Source: Mortierella sp. BCC40632
Taxonomy: Eukaryota > Mortierellomycota > Mortierellomycetes > Mortierellales > Mortierellaceae
Assembly (NCBI GenBank): GCA_011634665.1
Contig: WAEK01000005.1
Location: 62,001-126,000, forward strand
Direction of reading: 5' to 3'
Length of the DNA stretch: 64,000 nucleotides
Positions 1-11,586 of this stretch are shown piece after piece. Numbering within the stretch: position 1 is the stretch's first letter; each line of letters opens with the position of its first letter. The translations under genes were made by a program, and so were the position numbers. A model generated the notes under the pieces. It saw only the letters and a program-made list of their open reading frames with translations. It did no database searches and was not told where the DNA came from.

Positions 1-303
1 GCGTCCCAAATATCTTGGAAGGGTGCCTTTTCCACAGGAGCTGCAAATCTTCGATCACCAACAGGAGGCTCAGCATAAGGGATGCCAAGGAACCGGAAAG
101 CATTTTGGTCACGCCAGCCCTGGACCTGCCCCACGGGTGTGTCAACTCTGATTTGACGGGATTTGTCTTCAAGGAACAAGGCTCGACGCATTACGCTATT
201 GTAACAGACCGTTGGCAAGGTAGTGTTGCACGGAATCTGATCTGTTTGGCCAGAAGTTTTGTTCAAAGCCGAGCAGCTAGAGGCGCCTCTTGGTACAACT
301 AAG

Positions 304-335
<32 letters not shown>

Positions 336-972
336 AGATTGGTACGAATTTTTTTTTTTTTTTTAGTACAGCCAAGGCTGAAGAAACTGGAGGCAAAAAT
401 ATTCTTCCGTCCAGTGAACAAAGAGATAAACTCCTTTTGGGCTTTTTAATGCCTTACCGTTACGGATCCAGAACTGGTTTGACGCCGAGACTTCGGCTTG
501 TGCTGGGGCATTGTTGCTGAGAAGAGTGATCAACTCAGATGCTCCAGGTGAACCGGGAAGAAAGACATACCCGCCTACAGGATCAAGATGGGAAAGTTGT
601 AAACAATAGAAGTTAGAAAAGGCAGGGTTATAGATTCTGTGGATTAGTCAGAGTGTCCCAGAGTGCAAAAAGGGTGTAAAGCTTACTACTGCCCATGACT
701 TCACATGCATCCATGCCATCCGAATAGGACCTAGCTTTGGAGAGCAGCATGAATGGATTCTTGGGAGTCTCAGAGTCCACGTCGTTGAGTAGCAATAAAT
801 GCACACCATCAGCATTGGTGGCCGAAGGTGCCACTGCATTCATGGCACGTTTCTTTGGGATTCTTGTAGGAGCTGCTTCAACATAGGTGATGTGGAAGGC
901 CGTCAGGTTGATCAGGAACCCGATCCAGGTGACTGTTTGAAACAGCCATAGGCACTTTTTTTGTGATAGCAT
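1..972 (-). CDS. Secreted type-B carboxylesterase with lectin-like N-terminus (partial, C-terminus off left edge)
   Basis: Exons on the minus strand are 972-687, 574-458 and 298-1. The gene continues beyond base 1, so the catalytic serine exon is not in the window. The start ATG (972-970) opens a hydrophobic leader. A cysteine-rich module follows, with FWIRN and TVCYNS motifs. Then comes the start of the esterase fold (VDTPVGQVQGW, FLGIPYAEPP), which is typical of the cholinesterase/lipase type-B family. Splice phases (1, 1) and the 117-nt second exon match the complete paralog at 1829-4407 exactly. The last intron carries a 30-base poly-A (poly-T in the sense strand) directly before its acceptor. 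Family membership is clear. The substrate is unknown; in fungi such enzymes are usually secreted and hydrolyse carboxylic esters. Nothing in the visible part looks broken. Confidence 0.8.
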
Positions 973-1828
973 TAAACGACCCAGAAGAATATCGTCTTTT
1001 TGAAATATGTAGGGAAATGCTAGGTCTGGCGACTTCCAAGAATGAGTCGAACAGGGGGAGGGGGGTAAAGAGGATGGGTGATGATCAAGAGCGAGTATGT
1101 ACAAGCGAGAAGAGGGTGCAACTGCGCTGGAGGTGGAAAGTGGGTTTGGACCAGGGATGACTTTCTTTTATGAGAAATCGAAGGCTTTGTGTCTCAGGCC
1201 AACGTCATGATTCGGCTGGCTGTCGGCTGTTGGGTTATGCCGATCTTTCTTTGCTTCGCATTATCTCGTCTCCGGGAAGGTTCGTTCAGATCTCTCAAGA
1301 GGTAGGAGGGAATGGGTGGGGTCGGATCCAGCGACCCTGCAGACAACCGCAGGGCAAAACAAATGTGATCAGGACATCCACGAACGTTGAGAAATGGTGA
1401 ACCAGAACCTAGAAACACTGCTGCTGAATGAGCAGCATCGTCCTTATTATCTATAAAACCTAGGAACAGTCCTTTCTAGGTGGTTTAGCTTTCTCGAGAT
1501 TCCTTTGTTTCCGGCCTCAGTGATCTGTATTAGTCAGATCCAACAAGGCTAATGCACCTCTTATATCTACCTCCTTGGTAATTGTAACTGAAAGAGACGG
1601 AGAACACACCTAATGGGACCTGTGAAAAAAAAAAATAAAATAAAAAAAAAGCAACCGAAAGAGCGTGCAATGACTTCTATAGGAGCATGTTTGAATGACC
1701 AGCAACAATCGTAATTTTTCTTTAATTATCTTTGGAATGCCTGCATCTGTCTGTTTGGTTTTGTTGTTGTGTATGGGTATGGCTATGGCTTAATACACAA
1801 CTGCTGAACTGTTCTCCTCACATTATGT
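973..1828. other. Spacer between tandem esterase genes
   Basis: This is 856 bases between the start of the first esterase gene and the stop of the second. It should hold the promoter of the first gene (minus strand) and the 3' end of the second. I see only short A-rich runs near 1625-1650 and no convincing ORF. Confidence 0.5.
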
Positions 1829-4407
1829 TCAGGGTGCATTGCCAGGGATCTGCAACCAAAAGTCATACAAGAACACGGTATCGATCCAGGAGCAGACATC
1901 ATTCTCAGCCTGCTTCGACACGGAGCTCTGCACGTTCAATTCGAGAATCGGGTTCGTGTCATCATATCCGGGCCATTGAACGCCTGTCACATCTGGGTTG
2001 GTCGATTCAAATCCGTGTTGATTTGGTTGTGGGTTTGGATTGCCTGTCTTTGCAAATGTCGTAAATCGGTCCACGACCTGTCGTGCAAACCGAGCATCAT
2101 CGCCTGTCTGTGGGATCGTTGGGATCGCGGCTCCACTTGCGAATGAAGGCTGGATATCAGCAGAATGACAAACACGTCCCGTGCTGGCAGAGCAGTATCC
2201 ATCACCAACCAAAGGTGTATCGCGACCTCGGTTAAATCGGAAGTTATAGGTCTTCTTGTTCTTGGACAATTGACGGCTGAGATATCTCAGTGGGCAGAGG
2301 AAGTAGTACTGAGTACCAGCGCGCGTAAAGAGGTTTCGCACGGCATCCGAATCACTTGGGTCAGGTTGGAAATGAGGCGAAGTCATCAAGAAAGCTGACC
2401 GATTAGGAGAAAACACAAGCTCCAGAGCCGAAGAGACGTTGGCAATCGGGACGGGATTAGGGAAGTATTGGGGAACAAACAGACCCGCTTCATCCTTAGT
2501 CGAACCCCACATAATGTTGGCCTGGGTATTATACTTGCCCGCCTTCACCAACTGTGAGAACTCGGCAGGAATCAAGTCACCATCAATCGTGGGACGTTCG
2601 ACTAAAGCCCAAGTGGTCCACTTGTCATCCGCAAGAGCCTTTGAATTTGCGATTGTCTGGGCTGCAAGGACTTCATCAATAGGCTTAGACCGGGCGCAGT
2701 TCAGATCTGTCACTGGGCAGTTTAGCGCCTGCATGAAATACTCGCCAATCTGGTTAGCTTCGGATGGGGGCTTGAAGGGGATGTTCAAGGGATCACTCTG
2801 ACCGATAACGCTCTGGTAAAGACCGAAAGTCGATGGAGCTGAGAGCAAGGCACGGATACTGGTTGCTCCTGCACTCTCTCCAAAGACTGTGACCCGGTTA
2901 GGATCTCCTCCGAACGAGGCAATGTTCTTCTTGACCCATTGGAGAGCGAGGATCTGATCACGGAAAGCCTGGTTGCCGGGGACACTTGAGCGTGGCCAGG
3001 CACCACTTTCCATCCAACCCAGCATACCAAGACGGTAGTTGATAGTGACCACGACAACACCACCACGAGAGACGAGATTACCAGGCTCAAAGATGATTAC
3101 GGAACCAGAATAGCTATTTAGATTCGAGGAGAATAATTAAAGGGGGGGAAAGTCAATGCGCTACGCCTTATTTCTTTCGCTCGGAACGCGACAGTGGGCG
3201 TAGATTTTACAAGTGACTAATAATTAAGCGACAGATGAGGCCGAAGCGAAACAAGATGACTTACGTTGTAAAGCCTCCGCCATGAAGGTAGAGCATCACT
3301 GGGAGCAAGGAAGCGTCTTTGCCCTTCAGACTGGGTGTGTACACATTGAGGTTCAGACAATCCTCGTTCTCGGTCGCACCATTCTCAAGGTAGCTGAGAA
3401 GCAAAGGGATGAAACCAGCATTTGATTGAGTCTGAGGGCAGACGTGCTTGTAGCGGAGCGCATCCCATGTTTCCGTGAAGGGGGCTTTGGGAACTGGGGC
3501 AGCGAAGCGAAGCTGTTGAACAGGGGGTTCAGCATATGGGATACCCAAGAAACGGAACGCATTCTGGTCACGCCAGCCTTGAATCTGGCCAACAGGCGTA
3601 TCGACCTTGATCTGACGGGAGGCATCTTCGAACAGGAGGACACGACGCATCACACTATTGAAGCAGACCGTTGGCAATTGCGAGTCGCAAGGGATCCAAT
3701 CGGTATTTCCTGTATTCTTGTTAACAGCCAAGCAGTTACCAAAAAGACCAGGGACAGCTGGTTGAATCGTGAAGCGGAACAGCATACGGAAGTAGCAGAA
3801 AAGAATACGAATGATTAGATATAACAGTTAGACATTAGCCTTGGCGGGCTCCAAAAGGAGCTACATGGAATACATTCCAAAGGCCCTACCATTAAAGACC
3901 CAAAACTGAGTGTAGGCGTCCACTTCGGCTTGAGCGGGAGAGTTCTTGTTTAGGAGCGAGACGAGTTCTCCAGCGCCTGCAGAGCCGCCAATGTAGATGT
4001 ATCCGCCTATTAATCACGGGTATGCATTGGATGAAAGAGAGTAAAGGGTTATCAGACTACCAGCTTAGAAAGAAAAAGAAAAAAAAAGCCTCATTTCCAC
4101 AACTATGTCAGTTTAGCCATCGTAAAGGTATTGTTTTTCTTTTTTTACCGTCACCCATGGCCAAGCATGCATTCATGCCATCGTAGTAGTTCCTCGGCTT
4201 GGAAAGAAGGACAAAAGCGTTCTTGATGACCTTTGAAGAGTCCACATCATTCTTGAGCAAAAGATGTGCACCATCAATATCACTGGCCTTTGGAGCAAGG
4301 GGCAGAAGAAGTCGCTTTCGGATTTTTGTAGGAGCAGCGTCGACGTGAACCAGAGCCGTCAGAAGAAGGATGGTAGCCGCCGAGACAAGTGTTTTCAGGG
4401 GAGTCAT
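1829..4407 (-). CDS. Secreted type-B carboxylesterase with C-type-lectin-like N-terminal module
   Basis: Four exons on the minus strand (4407-4149, 4006-3890, 3757-3265, 3113-1829) join in phase to give 717 residues. The N-terminus has a signal peptide ending near VDAAPT. Residues of about 70-165 form a cysteine-rich module (NACLAMG, FWVFN, NCLAV, IPCDSQLPTVC) that resembles a C-type lectin fold. The alpha/beta-hydrolase part follows, with an oxyanion HGGGF motif, nucleophile Ser near residue 370 in FGESAGA, an acidic residue in STKDEAG and a His in VCHSAD. This is the full type-B carboxylesterase signature, so the enzyme should be an active secreted ester hydrolase. The substrate cannot be read from sequence. 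It is a tandem copy of the gene at 1-972 with the same first two introns. A TATAAATA box lies about 200 bases upstream (4613-4620). The lectin-like assignment is my inference; the esterase assignment is firm. Confidence 0.88.
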
Positions 4408-4612
4408 GGCTAAATTTCTTTTTGCCCGGCTGGAGTACTCTCACAGGGCTGAAAGATGGGTAAATGTAAGCAAATGGGATCGACAGAGCTTGGGAGAAAG
4501 GGAACAGCAAAGGAGTGACCACAATGCGCTTTTCTGGAGGGGAGCAAACGCCGGATGATGGAGAGGAGGGGACTCGAGGCGAAAGTAAGGGATTTGGAGT
4601 TGCAGGCATGCG

Positions 4613-4620
4613 TATTTATA
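4613..4620 (-). promoter_or_regulatory. TATA-like box upstream of esterase gene
   Basis: The minus strand reads TATAAATA about 206 bases before the ATG at 4407. The same octamer occurs 126 bases before the secreted-protein gene at 56964, which supports promoter function. No other promoter element is evident. Confidence 0.45.
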
Positions 4621-6008
4621 TCAGAAAATAGGTATGCAGGTGGTCCAGGTCGGCCGGGTAACAGTTCCAAGCGGAAAAAGAGCCATTCTATCGGACTAAG
4701 AGCAGCAACAAGGGGGGGGGGCGCCAAGCATGCCGTGCCGGTCGAGAAAGACGGCGGACGATGCAGGTGATGTGTGCACTGGCTTACTTGAGGAACCTGT
4801 CTTTGATACAAAGGACGATTAACATAAAAAAAAAGGTGTCATTCAGTGCACAAACACCTTTTGCCATCCCCTTCCCTTGTACTCATGTCAACAAAGCATA
4901 CGTACTAGAGTGAATGTGTGAAGAAGAACTGGAGGCGTTGCGAGGAGTACACGGCTCAGGGCTATGGCATGCTCTCGGCCTTCTCCACAGTTTCTTTTTT
5001 TCGTGCCTCTACTTTGCTTCAACTCTAGCGGACCCAGGTTCGCAAGAGCAAGCGACCCGATCACTCCCTAGCCGTTGTTTTTTCGCCGAGAAAGAAAAAA
5101 AAAGAAAGGGGAGAGGGGCGCCTTGTCTGGTAACCTTCTTCTTCCTTATCCCATGTCGTTGAATTTTCTGAAATTCTCGTTGGGAAATAGAAAGAAGGGG
5201 TTAGGGGCGGAGTGGGTAGTGGAGGGGTGAGAAGTTTGCTCTTACCCACTCCTCTTCCTGGCGACATCTACCTCGGTCTGAGATGGGACCAGAGAAAAAA
5301 GGAAAAGTGAAAAGGCCGCAGGTCTGGTTAGTAAGATGGCTTCATGAGAAAAGGGCTCTTGACCCATGACCTCCTATTTTTTTTTTCTCGATCATTGCCT
5401 TTCTCTTCTCTCACAGAAATGTCCAGTGTGTGCTTTGTTTGTCGCACTGTCCATGTTTTCTTTCTCTCTTTCTATACCTATCTAGCCTCAAGTATACAAA
5501 TTATAGACCACATTTCTCGACAAGACCTGTTCTTTTGACCAGAGATGCTGGACTGAGCCTCTTTTTTCCACTCGATCCTTTTAAGACAAGGAGTCGCATG
5601 CCATTTACACCATGGGTAAAACCAGAGCTTCCTACTAGGCCCCTGCGCCAAAGTAAAGCTGGGCTGAAGAAGAAGAAGAAGAAGAAAAAAGGTCTGTCTC
5701 GCTCTTTTTTATCGACGATACACAATGGTCTAGAGAATAGGAAGGTTTAAAGACATAGCTCCTACGGGTACATATTATTGCTAAAAAAACACACCCCAGG
5801 GGCGACCCGATTTGGGCTTAACTGAATGCTTTGTTTCCAAGTTTGATCAGTCATTCTCCATGACTAATGGGAATACGGATGATTGAGCGAGACACTCTTC
5901 CTACCTTCCCTCCCGCATCAACAATGCTGCATCTGTTTTTTCGAACGTGCACATCTCTGGACCCTACGCGTTCTCCACATTCCTTAGCTCATTTGTGTGA
6001 GTCGACTC

Positions 6009-6035
6009 TTTTTTTTTTTTTTTTTTTTTTTTTTT
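6009..6035. repeat. Poly-T tract (27)
   Basis: An uninterrupted run of T in intergenic DNA, one of many 20-37 base homopolymers in the window. Confidence 0.95.
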
Positions 6036-7940
6036 GCTTTTTGTCGTGGGGTATGGTCCTATCCAATAGTATCTCCCCCGGCTATTCCAGGGGCGCGACC
6101 GTTGAATATGCTTTGTTGTCTTGTTGACTAGGGAATGTCTATTGTCTACGGCCTGTCTCGGACAACAGAAACCTCTTTCGGTTATTTGGTTTGTCATCGA
6201 ACTGCCATTTTCGTGTTGTTCTTGGACAATATGGTAACGGCTCCAAGGTCGACGATAGGCAAGAGTCGCATCCTTGGTTACAGGAATAGCGTCACTTTGA
6301 ACATGGCTGAACGTTGCAACGGCCCAATAGACCGCTGTGTATGCATTAGAGGGAGAAGTACATTCCTCTTCTCGACTTCTTCTTAAGCCAAGATTGTGAA
6401 GAGCTTACTCCTGTGAGAGCTGGAGGGATTGAAGATAGATTGGAGAATGTCTAGGTTCCTTGGATTGCAGCTTTCTCTGGATGTCTTCTACTGCAAAAAA
6501 AAAAGAGCCGAGAGAGATTGGAGTAAAGAGGGGGTAGGACCAAAGGGAAAAACGAGAAGTGTGTATCTCTGCAAAGTACCTTGTCAAAATGCCTTTGGGT
6601 TGGACCAACGTTTTGAGTGGGCCCGATATGTTGTCGCCGCTTCGGAACGACCTGTTAGCTGCTCTACAAAAAAAAAAAAAAAAAAAAAACACCACCGCCA
6701 TTATTTACCAACTGCAACGTCCCCCGTCTTTTGCTCTTTCAACCTTTTTTTAGTCACTTCATTGGCATGACTCCTTTGCTGTACTCGGCTGCAATTTGTA
6801 CTATTCAAAGGCATTCCCAACTCCATCCTCCTGAGCCACGTTGTATCGTAGCGCCACAGCTTTGGAGCCGGAGAGAAAGAGATATCTCGGCCAAGCTGTT
6901 CTCTTAGAGCAACTCGAGGCGGAGACCCTGCGAATGTGGCCACCGTAGAGTATGCAGGGGGTGATGTCAGTGCTGTAGATTTCGGTTGAGCCTACTCCTC
7001 GTTCCATCTTAAACCAAGTCCCCCAGCAATCCCATCTCACTTACCCCAAACGATCGATGCATACTTTTTTTTTTTTTTTTTTTTTTTACATCTACATCCA
7101 TTTTCTCCGAGCTCTCTTTTCCAGTGTGCAGCAGCTGTTTCTGTGTACCCAACACTCGTCAGTCTATCCGCTTTTTCTTCACTTGAGCCATGCAGACCAA
7201 TCATGTGTGCCTCCACGCTTATATCATTCTCGATCGGCCTCCAGCCGCGCGTGCATTCCTTTGTGTTCCCCATCGGGGCACAGATGTAAGAAAGGCTATC
7301 AAGGAAACTGAATCAAATGATGCGAGCAAAAAGGCGAAAAGTCGGCTGGTGGGGGGCGCTCAGCGCCATCTGCATCTCTTGCTAATGCGATGGCCCGTGG
7401 GAGGGAGAGGAGGAGGACCACATTCCTCTGACACTTTTGTTTATGCTTTCTTTTTCTCTTTCTTTCTTTCTACTAGCGCCTCTTTTTTGTGTTGCCATCG
7501 ATGCTGCTGTCGACGTTTATGTTCTCTCCCTCTCTACCCATGAAGAGTAACAACAGGTGTGGAATGTTTTGGAAGAGGGCTTTCTTTTAAGCGTAGTGCG
7601 CTTTGTCTACAACCGTGCCTTTATCGCATGCTGAACCGCTCGGATCCCATCCGCATATATTTGGCTTGGTAAGTATTCATCCGAGCCGCAATGGCCTTGT
7701 AGCGCAACCAGACTCATGAAATAGAGAAACGAACAAGACACCTCTGGTGGGGAGAAGAAGAAACAGCTAAGAGTAATTGGTCCAGATGCTTCCCGATAGC
7801 ATGTAAATAGGATGTCTAATCGCAATGTTATGGCGTGACCAGTTGTCTGAGCGATGAAAAGACTGGTCGGACATCCAATGCCTCCTCATTTCCTGAACAG
7901 AATGGGTACGTAGCACCGTCTGCCCCACTTTTCGGATTCT

Positions 7941-7942
7941 TC

Positions 7943-7977
<35 letters not shown>

Positions 7978-7978
7978 T
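7941..7978. repeat. CT/GA dinucleotide microsatellite
   Basis: A CT repeat with one interruption (a G near 7950) in intergenic DNA. Confidence 0.95.
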
Positions 7979-8999
7979 GCTAGTCATTTTTCCTAGACAC
8001 GCGTTGTACCAGTCGCGTCGTGTTGTGATCGTTCTTTGCACAGCCAGGTTGAGCCACTGCAACCGTAATCCTCTCCTATGCATGGAATGATTACCATGGA
8101 AACAAGCACAGAAGGTGGTGAGAGAACCAGGTATTGGGTAGAAAAGAGGACGCAGGACATCGTACGATGAATTTGGGGAGGCCCTATTGGGTGCTCATAG
8201 GACGGATCCTCCATTCTCCGTTTCCATTTTCTTTTTGTGCCACAAAGGCTCGACATTCGAGATTTCGTCCGCAAAAAAAAAAAAAAAAAAAAAAAATCTA
8301 CCTTTAACTAATCCGACTGTCCGACTTAACCTAAATTAAGTTAGTGTAGCCAATCAACCCAATGATCAGTAAAATAAGAAAAAAAGCTTCAAGGTTGGAC
8401 CATTGGTTTGTTTCTAGATGGACCTTTTGTCCATCCATTGTATATACCATAAACACAAACAAATCGAACCCTAACATTTCCACTCTAGCCATATTCACTG
8501 TTACTTATTCTACTTTAAGGCCCTCAAGGCACCTTTCGTCCTTATTCATTGACAGATAGTTCTTCAGTGCTTCAACAAAACTCTTAAAAAAAAAAAAAAA
8601 AAAAGAGGCTTTTGTCTCAAGATCAATTGGGAACGCATACTTTCTGAAACTGCTCAGCCTTTTACCAAGCCTACAGCATTCTTGAACTGTCGCGTCTCTT
8701 CCTTCAAGCTCACAGTAACATCCAATAAAAAGACAAGGACAAAATCAATCTTTTCTTTCCCCTCCCTTTCACTCATAGAAATCACAAGTTAGAAAAAACG
8801 GATTCTGTATTAAAAGAAAGAGTGGTATATAAAGTGGTTTGAGCTATGGTACAATGGATGTCGACAACCCTCGTTCTGAGGTCAAGGAAGAAAGTAGAAT
8901 CCCATCTAGGACAAAAATAAAGTAGGAGTGGAGGTTCACGGTTGGTATGTCGATGGCAAAGAAAGAAAGAGCACGATTTGGTAAAGAGAGTGAAGCAGC

Positions 9000-10087
9000 T
9001 TATTCATGCTGTTGTTGCTGCTTGGTATGGAAGGTGCTCTGGTAATTCCTGTGTCCAGGTAGAATCAATATCTTGTTCTCACCGTTTTCCATCATCGACA
9101 AGGGTGCATAGTCCTTGTCTTCGCGACGTCGATACAGGATGTAGTGCTGAACCATAAAGATAATGTCAAAGAAGATGCTCAAAAAGCCCAATCCAAACTT
9201 GACGGGATCGCCCGAAATGCCTGACCAGTCATTCGAGATATAGGCATCGAGAATCAACTGAGAGATACTAAGAGTACCTCCAGTAAAGTCCAAGAGGATG
9301 TTGTGGATGCTCCAACCCACAGTAGACTTGGAAGCGTAGTTGAGATAGACCTGTGGGCAGTATTTGATAAAGCTAATACCAAGCTTGATGTAGCTGAGAT
9401 AATAGAGGAGGTCGATCCACTGCGATTTGTTTGTGATTGCTGAAATGACCATTAGACCAGTGCCGATCCCCGAAATAAGAACGAGTAGCTTTGCTGGCTT
9501 GGAGACTCTCTGGCTTCGGTCACGCTATTGGATCGAGCAGTAGAATGTTAGCACTCGTCAATGATAAAAAAAAAAAAAAAAAAAAAAAAAGAGGCATGGG
9601 GCTAGAGGTATGCTAGAATTCTCATGTTACCTTATAGATCAGCGTCTGGAAGAGGGTGAAGGACGAGAGAGCAAGCGCGTGCAACGCAAAGAAGACGTCA
9701 TTGGCGCGGACTAGGTTATCCTGTCCATCGTTACGTTGGCGATATTCTTCTTGGATCTCGGGACTGAAGTAGAATGCCAAGTTGAAGATCTAGTCGAGTA
9801 AAAGAAATGAAATTCCGGTCAATTGTAAGTCTCACTACTTATTCAGTACTTGCTCCACCAAACTATCTTGGATAAGGATGTGTTCAAGGACATACCGAGT
9901 AGCAGAGAAAGCCAACGACGTTCAGATAGATAAAGTCCATGGAGAGTCCCTGGACAGACTTTCGGCGCCAGTTGAGGATAGCCTGAGGGTAGAATGAGGC
10001 AGACCAGGCGAGGAAGTACGCCCATCCGATGATATGAGAGACCATCGCGCCAAATCCTTGAGCAGGAAGTTGTTCTAGCCGATCCAT
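9000..10087 (-). CDS. CTNS: Cystinosin-type lysosomal/vacuolar cystine transporter (PQ-loop)
   Basis: Three exons (10087-9896, 9789-9631, 9524-9000), all phase 0, give 291 residues and about seven membrane segments. Two PQ-loop motifs are clear: FYPQAILNW near residue 35 and YCPQVYLNY in the last exon, each followed by K-S-x-x-G. The tail has [16 protein letters not shown], the conserved last helix of cystinosins. Family members export cystine with protons from lysosomes or vacuoles; the yeast member is Ers1. The C-terminus ends in a short Q-rich tail. The second intron (9525-9630) contains a 25-base A-run. The ATG at 10087 is chosen because it directly precedes the first conserved segment. 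Family assignment is firm; cystine as the substrate is by homology. Confidence 0.87.
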
Positions 10088-11586
10088 GATCAGATTTCTG
10101 GATATTCTACCAGACAGTGTTGAGTAGTAGTGGAGAGAGAGAGAGAGTGTGTGTGTATGTTTGTACGAAGCTGAAAGTACACTAGAGGCAGGGAGGGGTG
10201 AGCGAGCGAGTGAGTGAGAGAGTGAGTGAATGAATGGATGAATGAATGAGAATGACAATGGCGATGCAAAGGTCAATGGAGCTCGTCAAAGGTCGGAAAG
10301 TGTGGAGGAGACTGAGGGTTGCTCCTGTGTATTATATCTACTGCAGCGACCACCTAATTTGTAATCTTTCTGGGCGAGCACGCCATCGCTCAATTACTCA
10401 GCGTATGCATTTAGCCCAGCTGAGGTTTGGGTTCCTCCTATTTTTTTATTTCCTCAGTTTCTCATACTTTCTCACCAGTTCTTGTGTCTCCCCCTCCACA
10501 AGAGATCCGTGCTCGCTTTGTTCTCCTCTCTCCCTCCCATCTCACAAAAGGTGATCGACACAAACCCAATGGCGCGAGAGCTTTCGCCCCTTCCCTTCCT
10601 ATCCGATCCAGGCTACCAGAGCCTTCGTCTTCAGATCGTCGGATAGAGAGTAGAGCAGCCTGAGAACCCGAGGCATCACATAGTGTAATGTAAAAAGAGT
10701 TCTACGACAGAACTAGATTACGAGGGTTCTTGGGGATTGTCCGAGAAGAGGAAAGGTACTGTCTCCTCTGTGGCCAAGGTGATGCTCGAGCAGCACGCTT
10801 CTGATCAGAAGACACCCTTTCAGTCCTCCGGAATTGATGCAACCCAACAGTTCTAGTGCCACAACATGTCCAACGCATCAATGCAGGCGACAAAGAAGAA
10901 GGGTGGGAAAAACTATATAAATGGCTGCAGCTCAAGATCTGGGGCAGTATACCGACAAAGGTACATAGGGGAGCTGGGTCACTGGATGGTGGCACTCTGG
11001 TGATGCAGAATGTTTGGAGGAAGAGAGGGATAGGAATGCTTCAAACAAAAAGTGGTCGCGGATTAGAGGATGAGTGAAAGAACTAGACTCTACATTTTAG
11101 TACGGGGTTTTCACGCGTTGCTAGGAGACCTGGCACAAGAATAGAGAGTCCGAAGGCGCTTCGTTTCTGGAAGCACTGGAAAATAAGAATATAAATATAA
11201 AAAAAGAGCCATCTCTCTGTCAGGGCAAAAGGGACAAGAGGATTGCATGACTTGATGGAGCAGTCTAGCTGATGACACTTATTATTCCTGTGTTGCTTCG
11301 CTTCACCTAGGACCAGAGGACAGGTCCTACCTGGTAGCTAGGCTCTCGACCATGCACTGAGAGGTGAAGGCGAGAAAGTGGGTGACTGAGATGCAATTCC
11401 CCCTTCTTCTGTGAGTCCTGATCTCAGTAACCGGTCACCCACCCCCCTCCCCTCCCCTCCCCGATCCTTCCCCAAAGCCACGAATGTAAATAGTCGTATA
11501 GGGAAGATGCCCTATACCTGATCGCCCCTTCTCGGGATTTACTTGCTCTTGTTTCTCCACCCACTCTCGACTATATAATAATCATC
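10088..11586. other. Divergent intergenic region (1.5 kb)
   Basis: This stretch lies between the cystinosin start (minus) and the uS5m start (plus) and should carry both promoters. It contains GA/GT-rich runs at 10133-10160, a C-rich run near 11440-11463 and a strong TATATAAAT at 10914-10922 on the plus strand. ORFs here look like noise. Confidence 0.45.
10914..10922 (+). promoter_or_regulatory. TATA-like box without an assigned gene
   Basis: The plus strand reads TATATAAAT, a near-ideal TATA box. The nearest plus-strand gene starts 660 bases downstream, further than usual, so it may be chance or serve a non-coding transcript. Confidence 0.25.

Larger units (their letters stand above)
4621..8999. 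other. 4.4 kb gene-poor region
   Basis: No ORF here has recognisable protein character. Small ORFs in all frames are rich in F, K or S because they cross homopolymers or CT/GA runs. Notable tracts are T(27) at 6009-6035, A-runs near 6667-6689, 8273-8297 and 8585-8604, a T-run near 7064-7087 and a CT repeat at 7941-7978. I found no tRNA-like B box. It separates two minus-strand genes, so it probably holds the long upstream region of the esterase and the 3' end of the cystinosin gene. Confidence 0.5.

Noticed and set aside
3426..3818. Plus-strand ORF of 130 residues inside the esterase
   Set aside because: It is antisense to a coding exon with clear family motifs.
11571..11580. TATATAATA directly before the ATG at 11587
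   Set aside because: It is only about 7 bases from the start codon, too close to act as a TATA box for that ATG.
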